From contig NZ_KB907307.1 of the NCBI RefSeq assembly GCF_000381925.1, positions 2,170,001-2,234,000 of the forward strand: a stretch of DNA of 64,000 nt, written 5' to 3'. The DNA is from Nocardia sp. BMG111209 (GTDB lineage Bacteria; Actinomycetota; Actinomycetes; Mycobacteriales; Mycobacteriaceae). Position 1 is the first letter of the stretch. Every line of letters starts with the position of its first letter. This document shows, piece by piece, positions 46,021 to 55,970 of this stretch. The notes under the pieces are model-generated. The model worked only from the letters and a program-made list of their open reading frames with translations. It ran no database searches and was not told the DNA's origin. The position numbers were made by a program, and so were the translations under genes.

Positions 46021-46982
46021 TCGCGCCCCAGATCCCGATGTACCACCCGCACCACGTCGGCCGGTGCGGCGTCGCCCGCCGCACCCAGCAACTCACCGAG
46101 CGCCTCCGCGAGCGCCACGCTGCGGTGCTTACCGCCCGTGCAGCCCACTGCCACGGTCATGTATCGCTTCCCCTCTTGGCGGTACCCGTCGGTCGTCAGA
46201 TCGATCAGATGACGACAGGTCCGCAGATAGTCGTCGGCTCCCGGACGGGACAGCACGTACTCACTGACCACGGCGTCCTGTCCGGTGAGTTCACGCAGTT
46301 CCGGTACCCAATGCGGATTGGGCAGGAAACGCACATCAAACACCATGTCGGCGTCCAGTGGTACTCCGTACTTGAAACCGAACGATTGGATTGTGAGCTG
46401 CAACGCGGTCGGCGTGCCGTCGCCGTACACCTCCTCGAGCTTGCGGTGCAGCTGGTGCACCGACAGCGCGGTGGTGTCGATGACCACGTCGGCGGCCGTC
46501 TTCACCGACGCCAGCCTGGTCCGCTCGGCGGCCAGGCCCGCCGACAGCGTGCCGTCGGCGCTCTCGCTCTGCAACGGATGCCGCCGCCGCGCGAAGCCGA
46601 ACCGGCGGATCAGGACGTCGTCGGAGGCCTCCAGGAACAACAGCCGCGTCCGCACCCCGGCGGCCCGTAGTTGTTCGATCACCGCCGACAGATCACCGGT
46701 GAAGAAGCGGCTGCGCACATCCATCACCAGGGCGAACTTGCGGATGGGCGGATCGGCCGACAACCCCAGCTCGACCATCCGGCCGATCAGGTCCGGAGGC
46801 AGATTGTCGGCGACGTACCAGCCCAGATCCTCCAGGACCCGGGCCGCGGTACCGCGCCCCGCGCCCGACAGCCCGGTCACGATCACCACTTCGACCGGCC
46901 GGTCGGCATTCACGGCCGGTTGGGACCGGCCCGCCGGGGACCCGCGGTCCACGGCACTGCTGCTCGATTCGACGCTTGTCAT
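46017..46982 (-). CDS. rapZ: RapZ-family nucleotide-binding protein
   Basis: A 321-residue RapZ/YvcJ protein. The P-loop is VTGLSGAGRGTAARVLE; Arg stands where many relatives have Lys, a feature I also remember from the mycobacterial protein. The C-terminal domain has SFGFKYGVPLDADMVFDVRFLPNP and VAVGCTGGKHRSV, typical of RapZ. In enterobacteria RapZ senses glucosamine-6-phosphate and recruits RNase E; its role in actinobacteria is less clear. The first 28 residues are a Ser-rich, variable leader. ATG 46980-46982. Confidence 0.95.
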   Translation of the reverse strand: MTSVESSSSAVDRGSPAGRSQPAVNADRPVEVVIVTGLSGAGRGTAARVLEDLGWYVADNLPPDLIGRMVELGLSADPPIRKFALVMDVRSRFFTGDLSAVIEQLRAAGVRTRLLFLEASDDVLIRRFGFARRRHPLQSESADGTLSAGLAAERTRLASVKTAADVVIDTTALSVHQLHRKLEEVYGDGTPTALQLTIQSFGFKYGVPLDADMVFDVRFLPNPHWVPELRELTGQDAVVSEYVLSRPGADDYLRTCRHLIDLTTDGYRQEGKRYMTVAVGCTGGKHRSVALAEALGELLGAAGDAAPADVVRVVHRDLGRE

Positions 46983-47186
46983 GTCCTACCGGATCCGTTC
47001 CTGCCTGTCACTGTTGCCGATTCTCGCCGCGCCGTGCGCACCCGGTATTGCCCCGGGCGTGTCGTCTCGAACATCCTCGCACCCCGGCCCGGTCACGTGT
47101 TCGATCCACGCGCCCTGGAAATGGGGCCGTCACCGTATCAACCTGCCGGAAACATCAACCTGCTGGAACACACCGGGTGCGCCGCG

Positions 47187-49508
47187 CTACTCCGCGTTGC
47201 GGGCGGACAACTCCCCGTTGAGGGCGGACAACACCGCCTTCGCCGTCGCCACGCCGATGCCGGGCACCTCCGTGATCTGCTCCACCGTAGCGTCCTTCAG
47301 CCGTGCGACCGAGCCGAAATGAGTGACCAGTGCGGTGCGCCGCGATTCGCCGAGCCCCGGCACCTCGTCCAGTACCGACGCGGTCATCCGCCGCGACCGC
47401 TTGCTGCGGTGGAAGGTGATGGCGAACCGGTGCGCCTCGTCTCGGACGCGTTGCAGCAGGTAGAGGGACTCGCTGTTGCGCGGCATGATCACCGGATCGG
47501 GTTCGTTCGGCACCCACACCTCCTCCAGCCGCTTCGCCAGCCCGATCACCGCGACATCGGTGATACCGAGTTCGTCGAGCACCTCGGAAGCGGCGTTGAC
47601 CTGCGGCGCACCACCGTCGACCACGTACAGATTCGGCGGATAGGAGAATTTGCGCGGCTTGCCCGTCTTGGGGTCGATACCGGGGAGCACGGACGGATCC
47701 TCGGCGTGCTCCGCTTCGAGCGTGTCGAGGTCGCGCCGCAGCCGCGCGAACCGCCGCCGGGTGACCTCGGCGATGCTCGCCACGTCGTCGGAGCGGCCGC
47801 CGCCGGCCGCCTCCTTGATGGTGTAGTGCCGGTATTCGGACTTACGGGCCAGACCGTCCTCGAACACCACCAGCGAGGCGACCACATCGGTGCCCTGGAC
47901 ATGGCTGATGTCGACACATTCGATGCGCAGCGGCGCGCTGTCCAGTTCGAGCGCGTCCTGAATGCCTTGCAGGGCGGCCGATCTGGCGGTCAGATCGCCC
48001 GCGCGCTTGAGCTTGTGCTGCGCCAGGGCCTCCATCGCATTGCGCTGCACGGTCTCCATCAGCGCCTTCTTGTCGCCGCGCTGCGGAACCCGCAGGTGCA
48101 CACCCGCACCACGCAGCCGCGACAGCCAGTCCTGCAACTGCACCGCATCGGCGGGCAGCGCCGGAACCAGGACCTCGCGCGGCACCACCATCGCCGCGGA
48201 CTCACCCTGCTCCGCCGGCGCGTCGTCGACCAGGGCGGCCTGCTCACCGTAGAACTGGGTGAGGAACTGCTCCACGAGCGCCGCCAGCTCCGCGGTACCC
48301 GCCTGGACGATTTCCGCGGGCACGGCAGCGGCGAGTCCGGTTTCGCCCGATTGCGAAATATCCTGCCCGGCAACACTTGTCGTCGACACGTTCACGTCCG
48401 CGGCGCCGACTTCGGGGCCATCCCGCCCGATGGTGTCCGCCACCGACTCGTCCGAGCCGCTGGTGCCCGACTCGTCCGAGCCGGCGGTGTCCGGTTCGGT
48501 CCAGCCGGTGATGTCCGGTGCGCCCAGGCCGGCGGCCTCCGGCTCACCCGAACCGGCGGTGTCCGGTTCACCCTCACCACCCACGACCCGGTCGCCTGTC
48601 GTCCCCGACCAGCTCATGTCGAGGGCGTCGCCGGACTTGTCGACCACCCAGCCGCGCTGGCCGCGCACCCGGCCGTCGCGGACGTGGAAGATCTGGACCG
48701 CGGCCTCGAGTTCGTCGGTGGCGAAGGCGATCACGTCGGCATCGGTGCCCGTGCCGAGCACGACCGCCTGCTTCTCCAGGGCGCGCTTGAGCGCCTGGAC
48801 GTCGTCGCGCAGGCGAGCGGCGGATTCGAAGTCGAGGTCCTCGGACGCGGCCTGCATGCGGCGCTCCAGATCGCGGACCATGCGATCGGTCTTGCCGGAG
48901 AGGAAGTCGCAGAAGTCCTCGGCGATGCGCCGATGCTCCTCCGCGCTGACCCGGCCGATGCAGGGGGCCGAGCACTTGTCGATGTAGCCGAGCAGGCAGG
49001 GACGGCCGATCTGGTTGTGCCGCTTGAAGACTCCCGCCGAGCAGGTACGCACCGGGAACACCCGCAACAGCAGATCGACCGTCTCCCGGATGGCCCAGGC
49101 GTGCGCGTACGGGCCGAAATAGCGCACGCCCTTCTTGCGGGCGCCCCGGTAGACGAAGACGCGCGGATACTCCTCGTTCATGCTCACCGCGAGCATGGGA
49201 TAGGTCTTGTCGTCGCGATACCGGACGTTGAACCGCGGATCGAACTCCTTGATCCAGTTGTATTCCAGCTGAAGCGCTTCCACCTCGGTGGACACCACCG
49301 TCCACTCCACCGACGCGGCGGAGGTGACCATCTGGCGGGTGCGCGGATGCAGCGCGGACAGATCCGCGAAATAGGAATTCAGGCGGCTGCGCAGACTCTT
49401 CGCCTTGCCGACATAGATCACCCGCCCGCGCGCGTCGCGGAATTTGTAGACGCCGGGGTCGACGGGGATCGTGCCCGGTGCGGGCCGGTAGGTCGCGGGA
49501 TCTGCCAC
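47187..49508 (-). CDS. uvrC: UvrC excinuclease subunit with repeat insertion
   Basis: A 773-residue UvrC, about 130 residues longer than the M. tuberculosis protein as I remember it. The GIY-YIG nuclease domain is at about 14-95 ([27 protein letters not shown]), a four-cysteine region ([24 protein letters not shown]) follows, and the UVR motif lies near 205-240. The C-terminal RNase H-like nuclease begins near [24 protein letters not shown], and the end has two helix-hairpin-helix motifs. Between UVR and C-terminal nuclease an acidic Ser/Gly/Thr stretch (about residues 300-400) includes six 8-residue repeats. Catalytic segments look intact. GTG 49508 starts VADPATYRP. Confidence 0.95.
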   Translation of the reverse strand: MADPATYRPAPGTIPVDPGVYKFRDARGRVIYVGKAKSLRSRLNSYFADLSALHPRTRQMVTSAASVEWTVVSTEVEALQLEYNWIKEFDPRFNVRYRDDKTYPMLAVSMNEEYPRVFVYRGARKKGVRYFGPYAHAWAIRETVDLLLRVFPVRTCSAGVFKRHNQIGRPCLLGYIDKCSAPCIGRVSAEEHRRIAEDFCDFLSGKTDRMVRDLERRMQAASEDLDFESAARLRDDVQALKRALEKQAVVLGTGTDADVIAFATDELEAAVQIFHVRDGRVRGQRGWVVDKSGDALDMSWSGTTGDRVVGGEGEPDTAGSGEPEAAGLGAPDITGWTEPDTAGSDESGTSGSDESVADTIGRDGPEVGAADVNVSTTSVAGQDISQSGETGLAAAVPAEIVQAGTAELAALVEQFLTQFYGEQAALVDDAPAEQGESAAMVVPREVLVPALPADAVQLQDWLSRLRGAGVHLRVPQRGDKKALMETVQRNAMEALAQHKLKRAGDLTARSAALQGIQDALELDSAPLRIECVDISHVQGTDVVASLVVFEDGLARKSEYRHYTIKEAAGGGRSDDVASIAEVTRRRFARLRRDLDTLEAEHAEDPSVLPGIDPKTGKPRKFSYPPNLYVVDGGAPQVNAASEVLDELGITDVAVIGLAKRLEEVWVPNEPDPVIMPRNSESLYLLQRVRDEAHRFAITFHRSKRSRRMTASVLDEVPGLGESRRTALVTHFGSVARLKDATVEQITEVPGIGVATAKAVLSALNGELSARNAE
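48426..48569 (-). repeat. In-frame 24-bp minisatellite in uvrC, 6 units
   Basis: Six consecutive units of eight codons ([48 protein letters not shown]) occupy residues 314-361 of UvrC. They are acidic and predicted unstructured. The units have diverged but keep length and frame. Confidence 0.85.
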
Positions 49509-49518
49509 GGCACCCAGG

Positions 49519-50421
49519 TTAACGATCGGCACCGACAGCCGGCGCCACCCGACCACCGGCCACGTTCGCGCGCACGCGGCGCGCGCCGGCCGCGATCGCC
49601 TCGCACAGCGCGCGCTCCGGATCGGTCGGGGTGCGGTGCCGCCGGACCAGCACGAATTCCAGCTCGCCGAGATCGGGCAGGTTCGGATCGTCGACGGCGA
49701 AAACGTCTGCCGGAAGCAGACTTTCGGCGTGCACGATGACACCGAGCCCGGCCAGCACCGCGGCCCGCAGGCCCAGCTGACTGTCGCTGACGCAGGCCAC
49801 CCGCCACGGTCGCCCCGCGCGTTCCAGGGCGCGCAGCGCGGTGAGCCGGGTGAGGCTCGGCGGCGGATAGGTCACCAGCGGCACCGGATCCTCGAATCCG
49901 CCGGCGCCGCGGCGGGCCGCCCACACCAGCCGGTCCCGCCACAGCAGCTCGCCGTGCTGTTCCCCGGGCAGCCGCTTGCCCACCATCAGGTCCAGTTCGC
50001 CGGCGGCCATCCGGGTCTTGAGGTTCTCGCTGAGCCCCACGGTCAGCTCCAGATCGACGCCGGGATGGGCACGCTGGAATTCGAGCAGGACATCGGGCAG
50101 TTCGCGGCCCACCACATCGTCGGAGGCGCCGAGGCGGATCAGCCCGGACAGCCGGGACCCGGAGAAGTGCCGCGCGGCCTGCTCCTGGGCCTCCAGAATG
50201 GTGCGCGCGAAGCCGACCATGGCGGCGCCGTCGGCGGTCAGGGCCAGATTACGGGTGTCGCGGCGGAACAGTTCCCGGCCGGTGGCCTGTTCGAGGCGGG
50301 CCACATGCCCGCTCACCGTGGACTGCCGCAACCCCAGGATGCGCCCGGCCGCGGTGAATCCCCCGGCCCGTTCGACCGTCAGAAAGGTCCGCAGCAATTC
50401 GGGATCGAACATATTCATCAT
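49519..50421 (-). CDS. LysR-family regulator
   Basis: A 300-residue LysR protein. The N-terminal winged helix is [41 protein letters not shown] (within residues 4-60). The effector domain follows ([24 protein letters not shown]). Several ATGs stand close together at the start; ATG 50419-50421 is used, and MFDPELL at 50412 is possible. No ribosome site is visible. It is divergent from a BASS-family transporter, the typical LysR pairing, with an inverted repeat in between. The uvrC start lies 11 bp downstream of its stop. Confidence 0.88.
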   Translation of the reverse strand: MMNMFDPELLRTFLTVERAGGFTAAGRILGLRQSTVSGHVARLEQATGRELFRRDTRNLALTADGAAMVGFARTILEAQEQAARHFSGSRLSGLIRLGASDDVVGRELPDVLLEFQRAHPGVDLELTVGLSENLKTRMAAGELDLMVGKRLPGEQHGELLWRDRLVWAARRGAGGFEDPVPLVTYPPPSLTRLTALRALERAGRPWRVACVSDSQLGLRAAVLAGLGVIVHAESLLPADVFAVDDPNLPDLGELEFVLVRRHRTPTDPERALCEAIAAGARRVRANVAGGRVAPAVGADR

Positions 50422-50424
50422 GAT

Positions 50425-50454
50425 AGTCGTTCGGAGATATCGGTTCGAACGACT
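50425..50454. promoter_or_regulatory. LysR-type operator
   Basis: AGTCGTTCG (50425-50433) and CGAACGACT (50446-50454) form a perfect 9-bp inverted repeat with a 12-bp spacer. It fills the 68-bp gap between the divergent LysR and transporter genes and begins 4 bp from the LysR start. Confidence 0.7.
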
Positions 50455-50489
50455 TTTGCGATCAGTCCGCGTGGGCATACCGTACTCTG

Positions 50490-51503
50490 GTGCACCTCCT
50501 CGCCAAACTCCGCATCGAACCGTTCATGCTCGGCATCCTCGCCAGCCTGGCGGTCGGCGCGATCCTCCCCGCGAGCGGCCCGGCCGCCGATGTGCTGGAC
50601 TGGACCACCAAGATCGCGATCGCGCTGCTGTTCTTCCTCTACGGCGCCCGGTTGCAGCCGCGGGAGGCGCTGGAGGGGCTGCGGCACTGGCGGCTGCACA
50701 CCACCGTGCTCGCCGCCACCTACCTGCTGTTCCCGCTGATCGGGCTGGTGCTGCGCATCCTCGTCCCGTCGGTGCTCACCGACGATCTGTACACCGGCGT
50801 GCTGTACCTGTGCCTGCTGCCGTCCACCGTGCAGTCCTCGATCGCGTTCACCTCGGTCGCCCGGGGCAATGTCGCCGGCGCGGTGGTGAGCGCGTCGCTG
50901 TCGAATCTGCTCGGCGTGTTCGTCACTCCGCTGCTGGTGATGCTGCTGATGCACACCACCGGCACCGTGCACGTCTCCGGCGGGCAGATCCTGACCATCG
51001 TGGTCCAGTTGCTGCTGCCGTTCTTCGTCGGGCAGGCGCTGCGTCCCTGGCTGGGCTGGTTGATGCGGCACAAGCCGGTGACCAAGGTGGTCGACCGCGG
51101 TTCCATCTATCTCGTCGTGTACTCGGCGTTCAGCGCGAGCATGACCGAGCACATCTGGCACGGACTCTCGGTCTGGCGGATCCTGGCGGTCGTCGCGGTC
51201 TGCGCGATCATGCTGGCCGTGGTCCTGGGCCTCACCACGACCGCCGGGCGGCTGCTCGGTTTCACCTGGGCCGATCGCATCGTGATCACCTTCTGCGGCT
51301 CCAAGAAGAGTCTGGCGACCGGACTGCCGATGGCGACGGTGCTGTTCGCGGGCCACCCGGTGGGCCTGATCGTGTTGCCGCTCATGATCTTCCACCAGAT
51401 CCAGTTGCTCACCTGCGCCTGGCTGGCGGCTCGGTGGGGCCGGGCCGCCGAGGCCGCGGAACTGCCACAGCCCGCGGCGGAATCGGCCCCGGCGACCGCC
51501 TGA
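50490..51503 (+). CDS. Bile acid:sodium symporter family transporter (SLC10A7-like)
   Basis: A 337-residue membrane protein with about ten helices. It belongs to the BASS superfamily, SLC10A7-like branch: IAIALLFFLYGARLQPREALEGL, CLLPSTVQSSIAFTSVARGNVAGAVVSASLSNLLGVFVTPLL, and FCGSKKSLATGLPMATVLF are typical. The two discontinuous-helix motifs with Ser/Thr and Asn suggest Na+ coupling. The substrate is unknown. The C-terminal 30 residues are Ala/Glu-rich and soluble. GTG 50490; regulated probably by the divergent LysR. Confidence 0.87.
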   Translation: MHLLAKLRIEPFMLGILASLAVGAILPASGPAADVLDWTTKIAIALLFFLYGARLQPREALEGLRHWRLHTTVLAATYLLFPLIGLVLRILVPSVLTDDLYTGVLYLCLLPSTVQSSIAFTSVARGNVAGAVVSASLSNLLGVFVTPLLVMLLMHTTGTVHVSGGQILTIVVQLLLPFFVGQALRPWLGWLMRHKPVTKVVDRGSIYLVVYSAFSASMTEHIWHGLSVWRILAVVAVCAIMLAVVLGLTTTAGRLLGFTWADRIVITFCGSKKSLATGLPMATVLFAGHPVGLIVLPLMIFHQIQLLTCAWLAARWGRAAEAAELPQPAAESAPATA

Positions 51504-51522
51504 CGACCGGCCCGCGCGGACG

Positions 51523-53472
51523 TCAGCGCGTCAGCGGGAACCGCGTGGTGCCGCCACCGCCGGCCGGGACGATCGGCAGCACGATCGCGGACGGATGGTC
51601 GTGGTCGTGCAGGATGGTCTGGGTCGCGCCGAGGACGTTCGCGCTCTGCCCGAACGGTTCGCCGGTGTTCGGATTCGGCGCGTACTGCGGGAAGTCGCTG
51701 CTGGAGATCTCGAGCCGCAGCCGGTACCCCGCCTTCACCAGATAGCTGGTCGGCCAGATCCGAATCGTGTACTGGTACGGGCGATTCGGTTCGATCGGCG
51801 ACGGACGGTCCATACCGTCCCGGAAGGCCGTGCGCAGGATGCCGTTGTTGAGATTCTCGGTGCTGCCGTCCGGGGCCACCGCGATCAGTTTCGCGGTGAA
51901 GTCGGTATCGGTCGCCGTCGACGCGGCCCACAGGTTCACCGAGATCGGCCCGGTGATCTCGGTATCGGCGGACATCGCGTCGGTGCTGTAGGTGAGCACA
52001 TCGCTGCGCTGCTCGACCACTTCCTGGTCGTAGGGCCCCTCCGGGCCGCTGGCCGCCGCGCAGCAGGAATGCCCACCGGCGCTCGGAACGGGATTCAGCG
52101 GGTCGTAGTAGTACGAGTCCGGCGGTTGCGGCCCGTCTGGCGCGCCGACGGTCAGCGCACCGGTGCGGCCCATGATCGACGGCAGTCCCGAGCCGGAGAG
52201 GTAGTAGCTGGTGAACCGGGTGTCCGGCAGCGGCCACGCGGCCGCGGTCTTCCAGGTGTTCGCGCCGCGCAGGAAGTAGTCGACGGCGGGTGTACCGGTG
52301 ACGACCTTGTTGTCCACGCCCTTGAGGAAGTGGTCGAACCACGCCAGCATCAGATCGTTGACCGGACTGTCGCCGGCCGGACCGGCCGCGGCCAGCAACG
52401 GCGCGGACAGGCCGGTATTCGGCCGGTCCCAGCCGATGTGATCCCAGGGCCCGATCACCAGACGCTGATCGGCGCGGGCCTCCGGGGTGCCGCCGTGCTG
52501 CACCATCCCGGCGAAATTCTCGGTACCGCCGGCCAGGAAGGCGTCGTACCAGCCCTCGATATCGAGCACCGGGACATGCACGTTCGCGTACCGGTCCCGG
52601 ATACTCCACTGCTTCCAGTAATCATCGCGAGCGGAATGCCGGATCCAGTCGAAATACCAGGGCGCGACCGCCGGATCACCCGGATGCATCGGCGGAAACT
52701 GCTGGTACGGACGGTAGTTCAGCCAGCGCGTGGCCTGGGCGGTATCCGCCTCCAGCTGTTTCGCGGTGGCGGCGTCGCCGCGGTTGGCGGCCGCGGTCGA
52801 GGCGATCGTGCCCATCGCCCACGGCTCGACGAACGCGAGCCGGAATTCACCGCCGTCGTAGGTCCAGCCGTCGTAGTAGTCGGAGGCGGTGTTCGCGGGC
52901 ACGATCGTGGTCAGGTGCGGCGGGGTGGCGGTGGCCGCGAGCCATTGGGTGGCACCGACATACGACGAGCCGTACATGCCGACCTTGCCGTCGGTGCCGG
53001 GCAACGCGGCCGCCCATTCGACGGTGTCGTAGCCGTCGGCGCCGTCGTTCGCGAATTCGGTGAAGGTGCCGCCCGACGCTCCCTGACCCCGGATGTCCTG
53101 CACGACAACCAGATAGCAGTGCGAGGCGAACCAGTCCGGCGACTGGTAGCGGTACGGCTGGATCTGCGCGGCGGCCTTGCCGTACTGGGTGCGCATCAGG
53201 ATCACGGGCACCTTGTCGCCGGTCTGCGGCCGGTACACATCGGACTTCAGCACCACACCGTCGCGCATGGTCGCGGGCACGTTCTCCTGTTTGGCGACCG
53301 CACACGGCCCGCGGCCACCGGCGGGCGGCCAGGCCCCCGGGGTCACCGGCGACCGGGATCCCTGCGGGACCGGTACGGTACTGCTCGCACACCCACTGAG
53401 CACCGACGCGAGCACCGCGGCGACGGCGATCATCCTGCCGATCCCGCTGCGCCGCATCCCGATTCGCGCCAT
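51523..53472 (-). CDS. CocE/NonD-family hydrolase, lipoprotein
   Basis: A 649-residue exported esterase or peptidase-like hydrolase of the X-Pro dipeptidyl-peptidase/CocE type. The N-terminus has a lipoprotein signal (MIAVAAVLASVLSGC, Cys28). Catalytic Ser is in VGMYGSSYVGATQWLA (GxSYxG), an Asp candidate is in EGWYDAFLAGG and His in VIGPWDHIGWD. The C-terminal jelly-roll domain (ITGPISVNLWAASTATDTDFTAKLIAV) is conserved. It probably cleaves esters or amides on the outer side of the membrane. ATG 53470-53472 is used; ATG 53457 (MRRSGIGR) would also keep the signal. Confidence 0.87.
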   Translation of the reverse strand: MARIGMRRSGIGRMIAVAAVLASVLSGCASSTVPVPQGSRSPVTPGAWPPAGGRGPCAVAKQENVPATMRDGVVLKSDVYRPQTGDKVPVILMRTQYGKAAAQIQPYRYQSPDWFASHCYLVVVQDIRGQGASGGTFTEFANDGADGYDTVEWAAALPGTDGKVGMYGSSYVGATQWLAATATPPHLTTIVPANTASDYYDGWTYDGGEFRLAFVEPWAMGTIASTAAANRGDAATAKQLEADTAQATRWLNYRPYQQFPPMHPGDPAVAPWYFDWIRHSARDDYWKQWSIRDRYANVHVPVLDIEGWYDAFLAGGTENFAGMVQHGGTPEARADQRLVIGPWDHIGWDRPNTGLSAPLLAAAGPAGDSPVNDLMLAWFDHFLKGVDNKVVTGTPAVDYFLRGANTWKTAAAWPLPDTRFTSYYLSGSGLPSIMGRTGALTVGAPDGPQPPDSYYYDPLNPVPSAGGHSCCAAASGPEGPYDQEVVEQRSDVLTYSTDAMSADTEITGPISVNLWAASTATDTDFTAKLIAVAPDGSTENLNNGILRTAFRDGMDRPSPIEPNRPYQYTIRIWPTSYLVKAGYRLRLEISSSDFPQYAPNPNTGEPFGQSANVLGATQTILHDHDHPSAIVLPIVPAGGGGTTRFPLTR

Positions 53473-53551
53473 GCGGCGACGGTAGCATCGGACGCGCCCG
53501 GGGGACAGGGGATTCGGCAACGCGGGCGGTGCCCACCGGCTGCCGAGCGGG

Positions 53552-55482
53552 TCAGGTGTGCGTGGTGAACGTCGCCATCATCGACATGTCCTCGTGCTCC
53601 AGGTTGTGGCAGTGCAGGACATAGCGTCCCGGGAAATCGGTGAAACGCACGGCGATCTCGGCGGTCTGCGCGGCCCCCAGGTAGAGGGTGTCCTTCCAGC
53701 CGGCGTCGGTGCGGTGCGGCGGGCCGCCGTTGCGCGACAGCACCCGGAACTGGTTGAGATGCAGGTGGATCGGATGATCGAGATCGGTGACCAGCCGCCA
53801 GATCTCGGTGTCGCCGAGCCGGGGACGCGCGATCGGTTCCGTGGGCGAGTAGGCGTGGCCGTTGATCATCCAGCCGTGCGGGGTCCCGGCGTCGCGGCGG
53901 GCGAAGCGGAATGTCCGCGTGGTCACGGCCGCCGCCGGGACCGGAGTGCCGGAATCGGTGAGGACCTCCGGTAACACCGCCGGATCGGCGACTCGGTCGG
54001 TGACCGCGAAACGCATGATGCGCGAGGTGGTTCCGGTGCCGAGTTCGTTGTACACGGTCACCCGGTCCCCCACCGCGCAGCCGGTGAAGTCGATGATCAC
54101 GTCGTATCGTTCGCCGGGTGCGATGGTCAACTCGTCCACCCGCTGCGGCCGGTCCAGCAGCCCGCCGTCGGAACCGATCTGCACGAAATGGCCGTCCCCG
54201 CGCGGCATGTCGGCCCGCAACCGGTACACCCGGGCATTGGAACCGTTCAACAGCCGCAACCGGTATTTCGCGGTGCTCACCCGGTGTTCCGGCCACGGCA
54301 CTCCGTTGACCAGGATCACATCGCCGAGCGCACCACGGGTGAACTTCCCGGTCATTCCGGCGGTGTGCAGCGCCGAGGGGTCGGCCGCGGGATATTTCAA
54401 TGCACCCGCGGCGTCGAATGCCCGGTCGGCCAGCATCAACGGCAGATCGCGGTCACCGGCGGGCAATCCGAGCCGCCGCTCGGCCTCGTCGGTGACCAGG
54501 TGGAAACCGGCGAGCCCACGCCAGACCGCGGCGCCGGTGAAGTCCATGCGGTGGTCGTGGTACCACAGCATCGCCACGGGCTGCCCGGCCGGATACACGT
54601 AGTCGCGCTCACCGATTGCGGTGTGTGCCAGCGTATCCCGCTCCATGCCCATCCCCCTCATATCGGACATGGTCCCGGTGTTCGATCCGCCGGGCATGCC
54701 CGGCATACCCGCCGGATCCGATGTGCCCACCGGATACAGCAGGTCGGTCGGATAACCGTCGGAGTCCTCGGGCACGTGCCCGCCGTGCAGGTGCACCACG
54801 ACCGGCACCGGCAACTCGTTCCGATGGGTGACGACGGTGCGGCGGTCGCGCGCCGATAGCACGGTGGGGCCCGGAAAGCTGCCGTGATAGGTCCACATCG
54901 GCGTCGAATATCCCGGCAGCACAGTGATATTCGCCGGTCGCTGGACGATCCGGTAGTAGTCGGTCGTCTCGTCGCGCGCGATCGGGGCCGGTACCGGCGG
55001 TAGTACCAGCGGCAGGTGAACGGCTCCGGCAGCCGCGCCTCGCTGGTCAGGTGGACGCGATCGGCGGGGGTGTCCGCCGACCACTCCCACGCACCCAGCG
55101 CTCCGGCCACTCCCAGTGCCGCGGCCCCGCGCAGCATCCCGCGCCGCGAAAGCCTGAGTGCCCCAAGGGTTCCCCGATCCGGGACGCTGCCCACCTCTGT
55201 CGGACCGCGACCGGGGCCGGCCACGCGGTCACCGCCAGAGCCGGCCACCTGGTCACCAACGTCGTCCACCCGGTCAACAGAGTCGGCCACCCGGTCACCA
55301 GCGCCAGCCACCCGGTCACCGGAGCCGGCCACCCGGTCACCAGCGCCGTTCTCCTGCGGCGACGGGATGTCCACGGCGGCACGACCACCCACGGCCACCG
55401 CGTGACCACTCGAACCGTTCGGCGACCGGACCGGTGCCGCCTGCCGACCGTCCGCCGCGACTTCCGGCACCTCGTCGCTCAT
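53552..55482 (-). pseudogene. Multicopper oxidase (CueO-like), interrupted by a one-base frameshift
   Basis: All copper sites are present: HLHGGH, WYHDHRMD, HPIHLHLNQF and HCHNLEHEDMSMM, plus a Met-rich stretch (MPGMPGGSN, MRGMGMERD) as in copper-tolerance oxidases. A Tat signal SRRGMLRGAAALGVAG precedes the core but is in another frame. The frame changes near 55015-55018, where RLPEPFT should join LPLVLPPVP; one extra C on the minus strand would restore it. Start ATG 55482 overlaps the upstream membrane gene by ATGA but puts about 110 residues before the Tat motif; GTG 55224 would give a normal Tat leader. Either a true mutation or a sequencing error. Confidence 0.8.
55216..55344 (-). repeat. 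21-bp minisatellite in front of the multicopper oxidase Tat signal, about 6 units
   Basis: Five 21-bp units and one 24-bp unit encode GDRVAGS, GDRVAGA, GDRVADS, VDRVDDV, GDQVAGSG and GDRVAGPG on the minus strand. The frame is kept throughout. Every GDRV unit provides an in-frame GTG, so the array also offers alternative start codons. Confidence 0.85.
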
Positions 55483-55877
55483 GCCCGCGCTCCGGCGGGT
55501 TCCTGCCACGCCTGTCCGACCTGCCAGAGCAGACCGCCGATGAGCAGCACACCGACCGGCACGTGCACGGCGACGATCGATCGGAAACCGGTCGTCATCT
55601 GGATCGCCGTCAGCGCGATGAGGCCGAGGCCGATGAGCACCGGTCGCGGTGTACCGCTCCCGAATCGCCATGCGGCGGCGAAAGCGATTGTCTCGGTGAG
55701 AATTCCGGCGGCCAGCACGATGCCGTTGAGCATGTGCGAATCCAGGCCGTCGTAGCTGCCCGCGAGCAGCCGGCCGGCGAATACGGCCTGTGCGAAACCG
55801 TCCAGTGCGACCACGACGGTGAGTGCGCGCAGCAGCGACGGCCAGATCCGGGACCCTGCGCGCTCCGCAGTGGTCAT
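55479..55877 (-). CDS. Small four-helix membrane protein
   Basis: A 132-residue protein with four hydrophobic segments (LRALTVVVALDGFAQAVFAGRLL, HMLNGIVLAAGILTETIAFAAAW, PVLIGLGLIALTAIQM, VAVHVPVGVLLIGGLLWQVG). I recognise no family with confidence; the HMLNG and HVPVG histidines might bind heme or metal. It overlaps the multicopper oxidase gene by ATGA and is divergent from a MarR gene, so the three form one unit. The start is ATG 55875-55877 with TTGGGG 8 bp upstream; GTG 55886 is possible. Confidence 0.75.
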   Translation of the reverse strand: MTTAERAGSRIWPSLLRALTVVVALDGFAQAVFAGRLLAGSYDGLDSHMLNGIVLAAGILTETIAFAAAWRFGSGTPRPVLIGLGLIALTAIQMTTGFRSIVAVHVPVGVLLIGGLLWQVGQAWQEPAGARA

Positions 55878-55892
55878 CACGATCACCCCAAT

Positions 55893-55927
55893 AGTTCAGA
55901 TTTTTGAATAGTTCAGAAGTCTGAACT
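55893..55927. promoter_or_regulatory. MarR operators
   Basis: AGTTCAGA-AG-TCTGAACT at 55910-55927 is a perfect 18-bp palindrome. A weaker copy starting with the same AGTTCAGA half stands at 55893-55910. Both lie in the AT-rich gap between the divergent membrane-protein and MarR genes. Confidence 0.72.
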
Positions 55928-55970
55928 TGTATGCTGATGCTGTCAAGACCGGACCGACAGGAGGCAGCGC

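Noticed and set aside
46671..49739. A 1022-codon plus-strand open frame opposite uvrC and rapZ
   Set aside because: It mirrors uvrC codons; the translation is His/Arg/Gly-rich without domain features.
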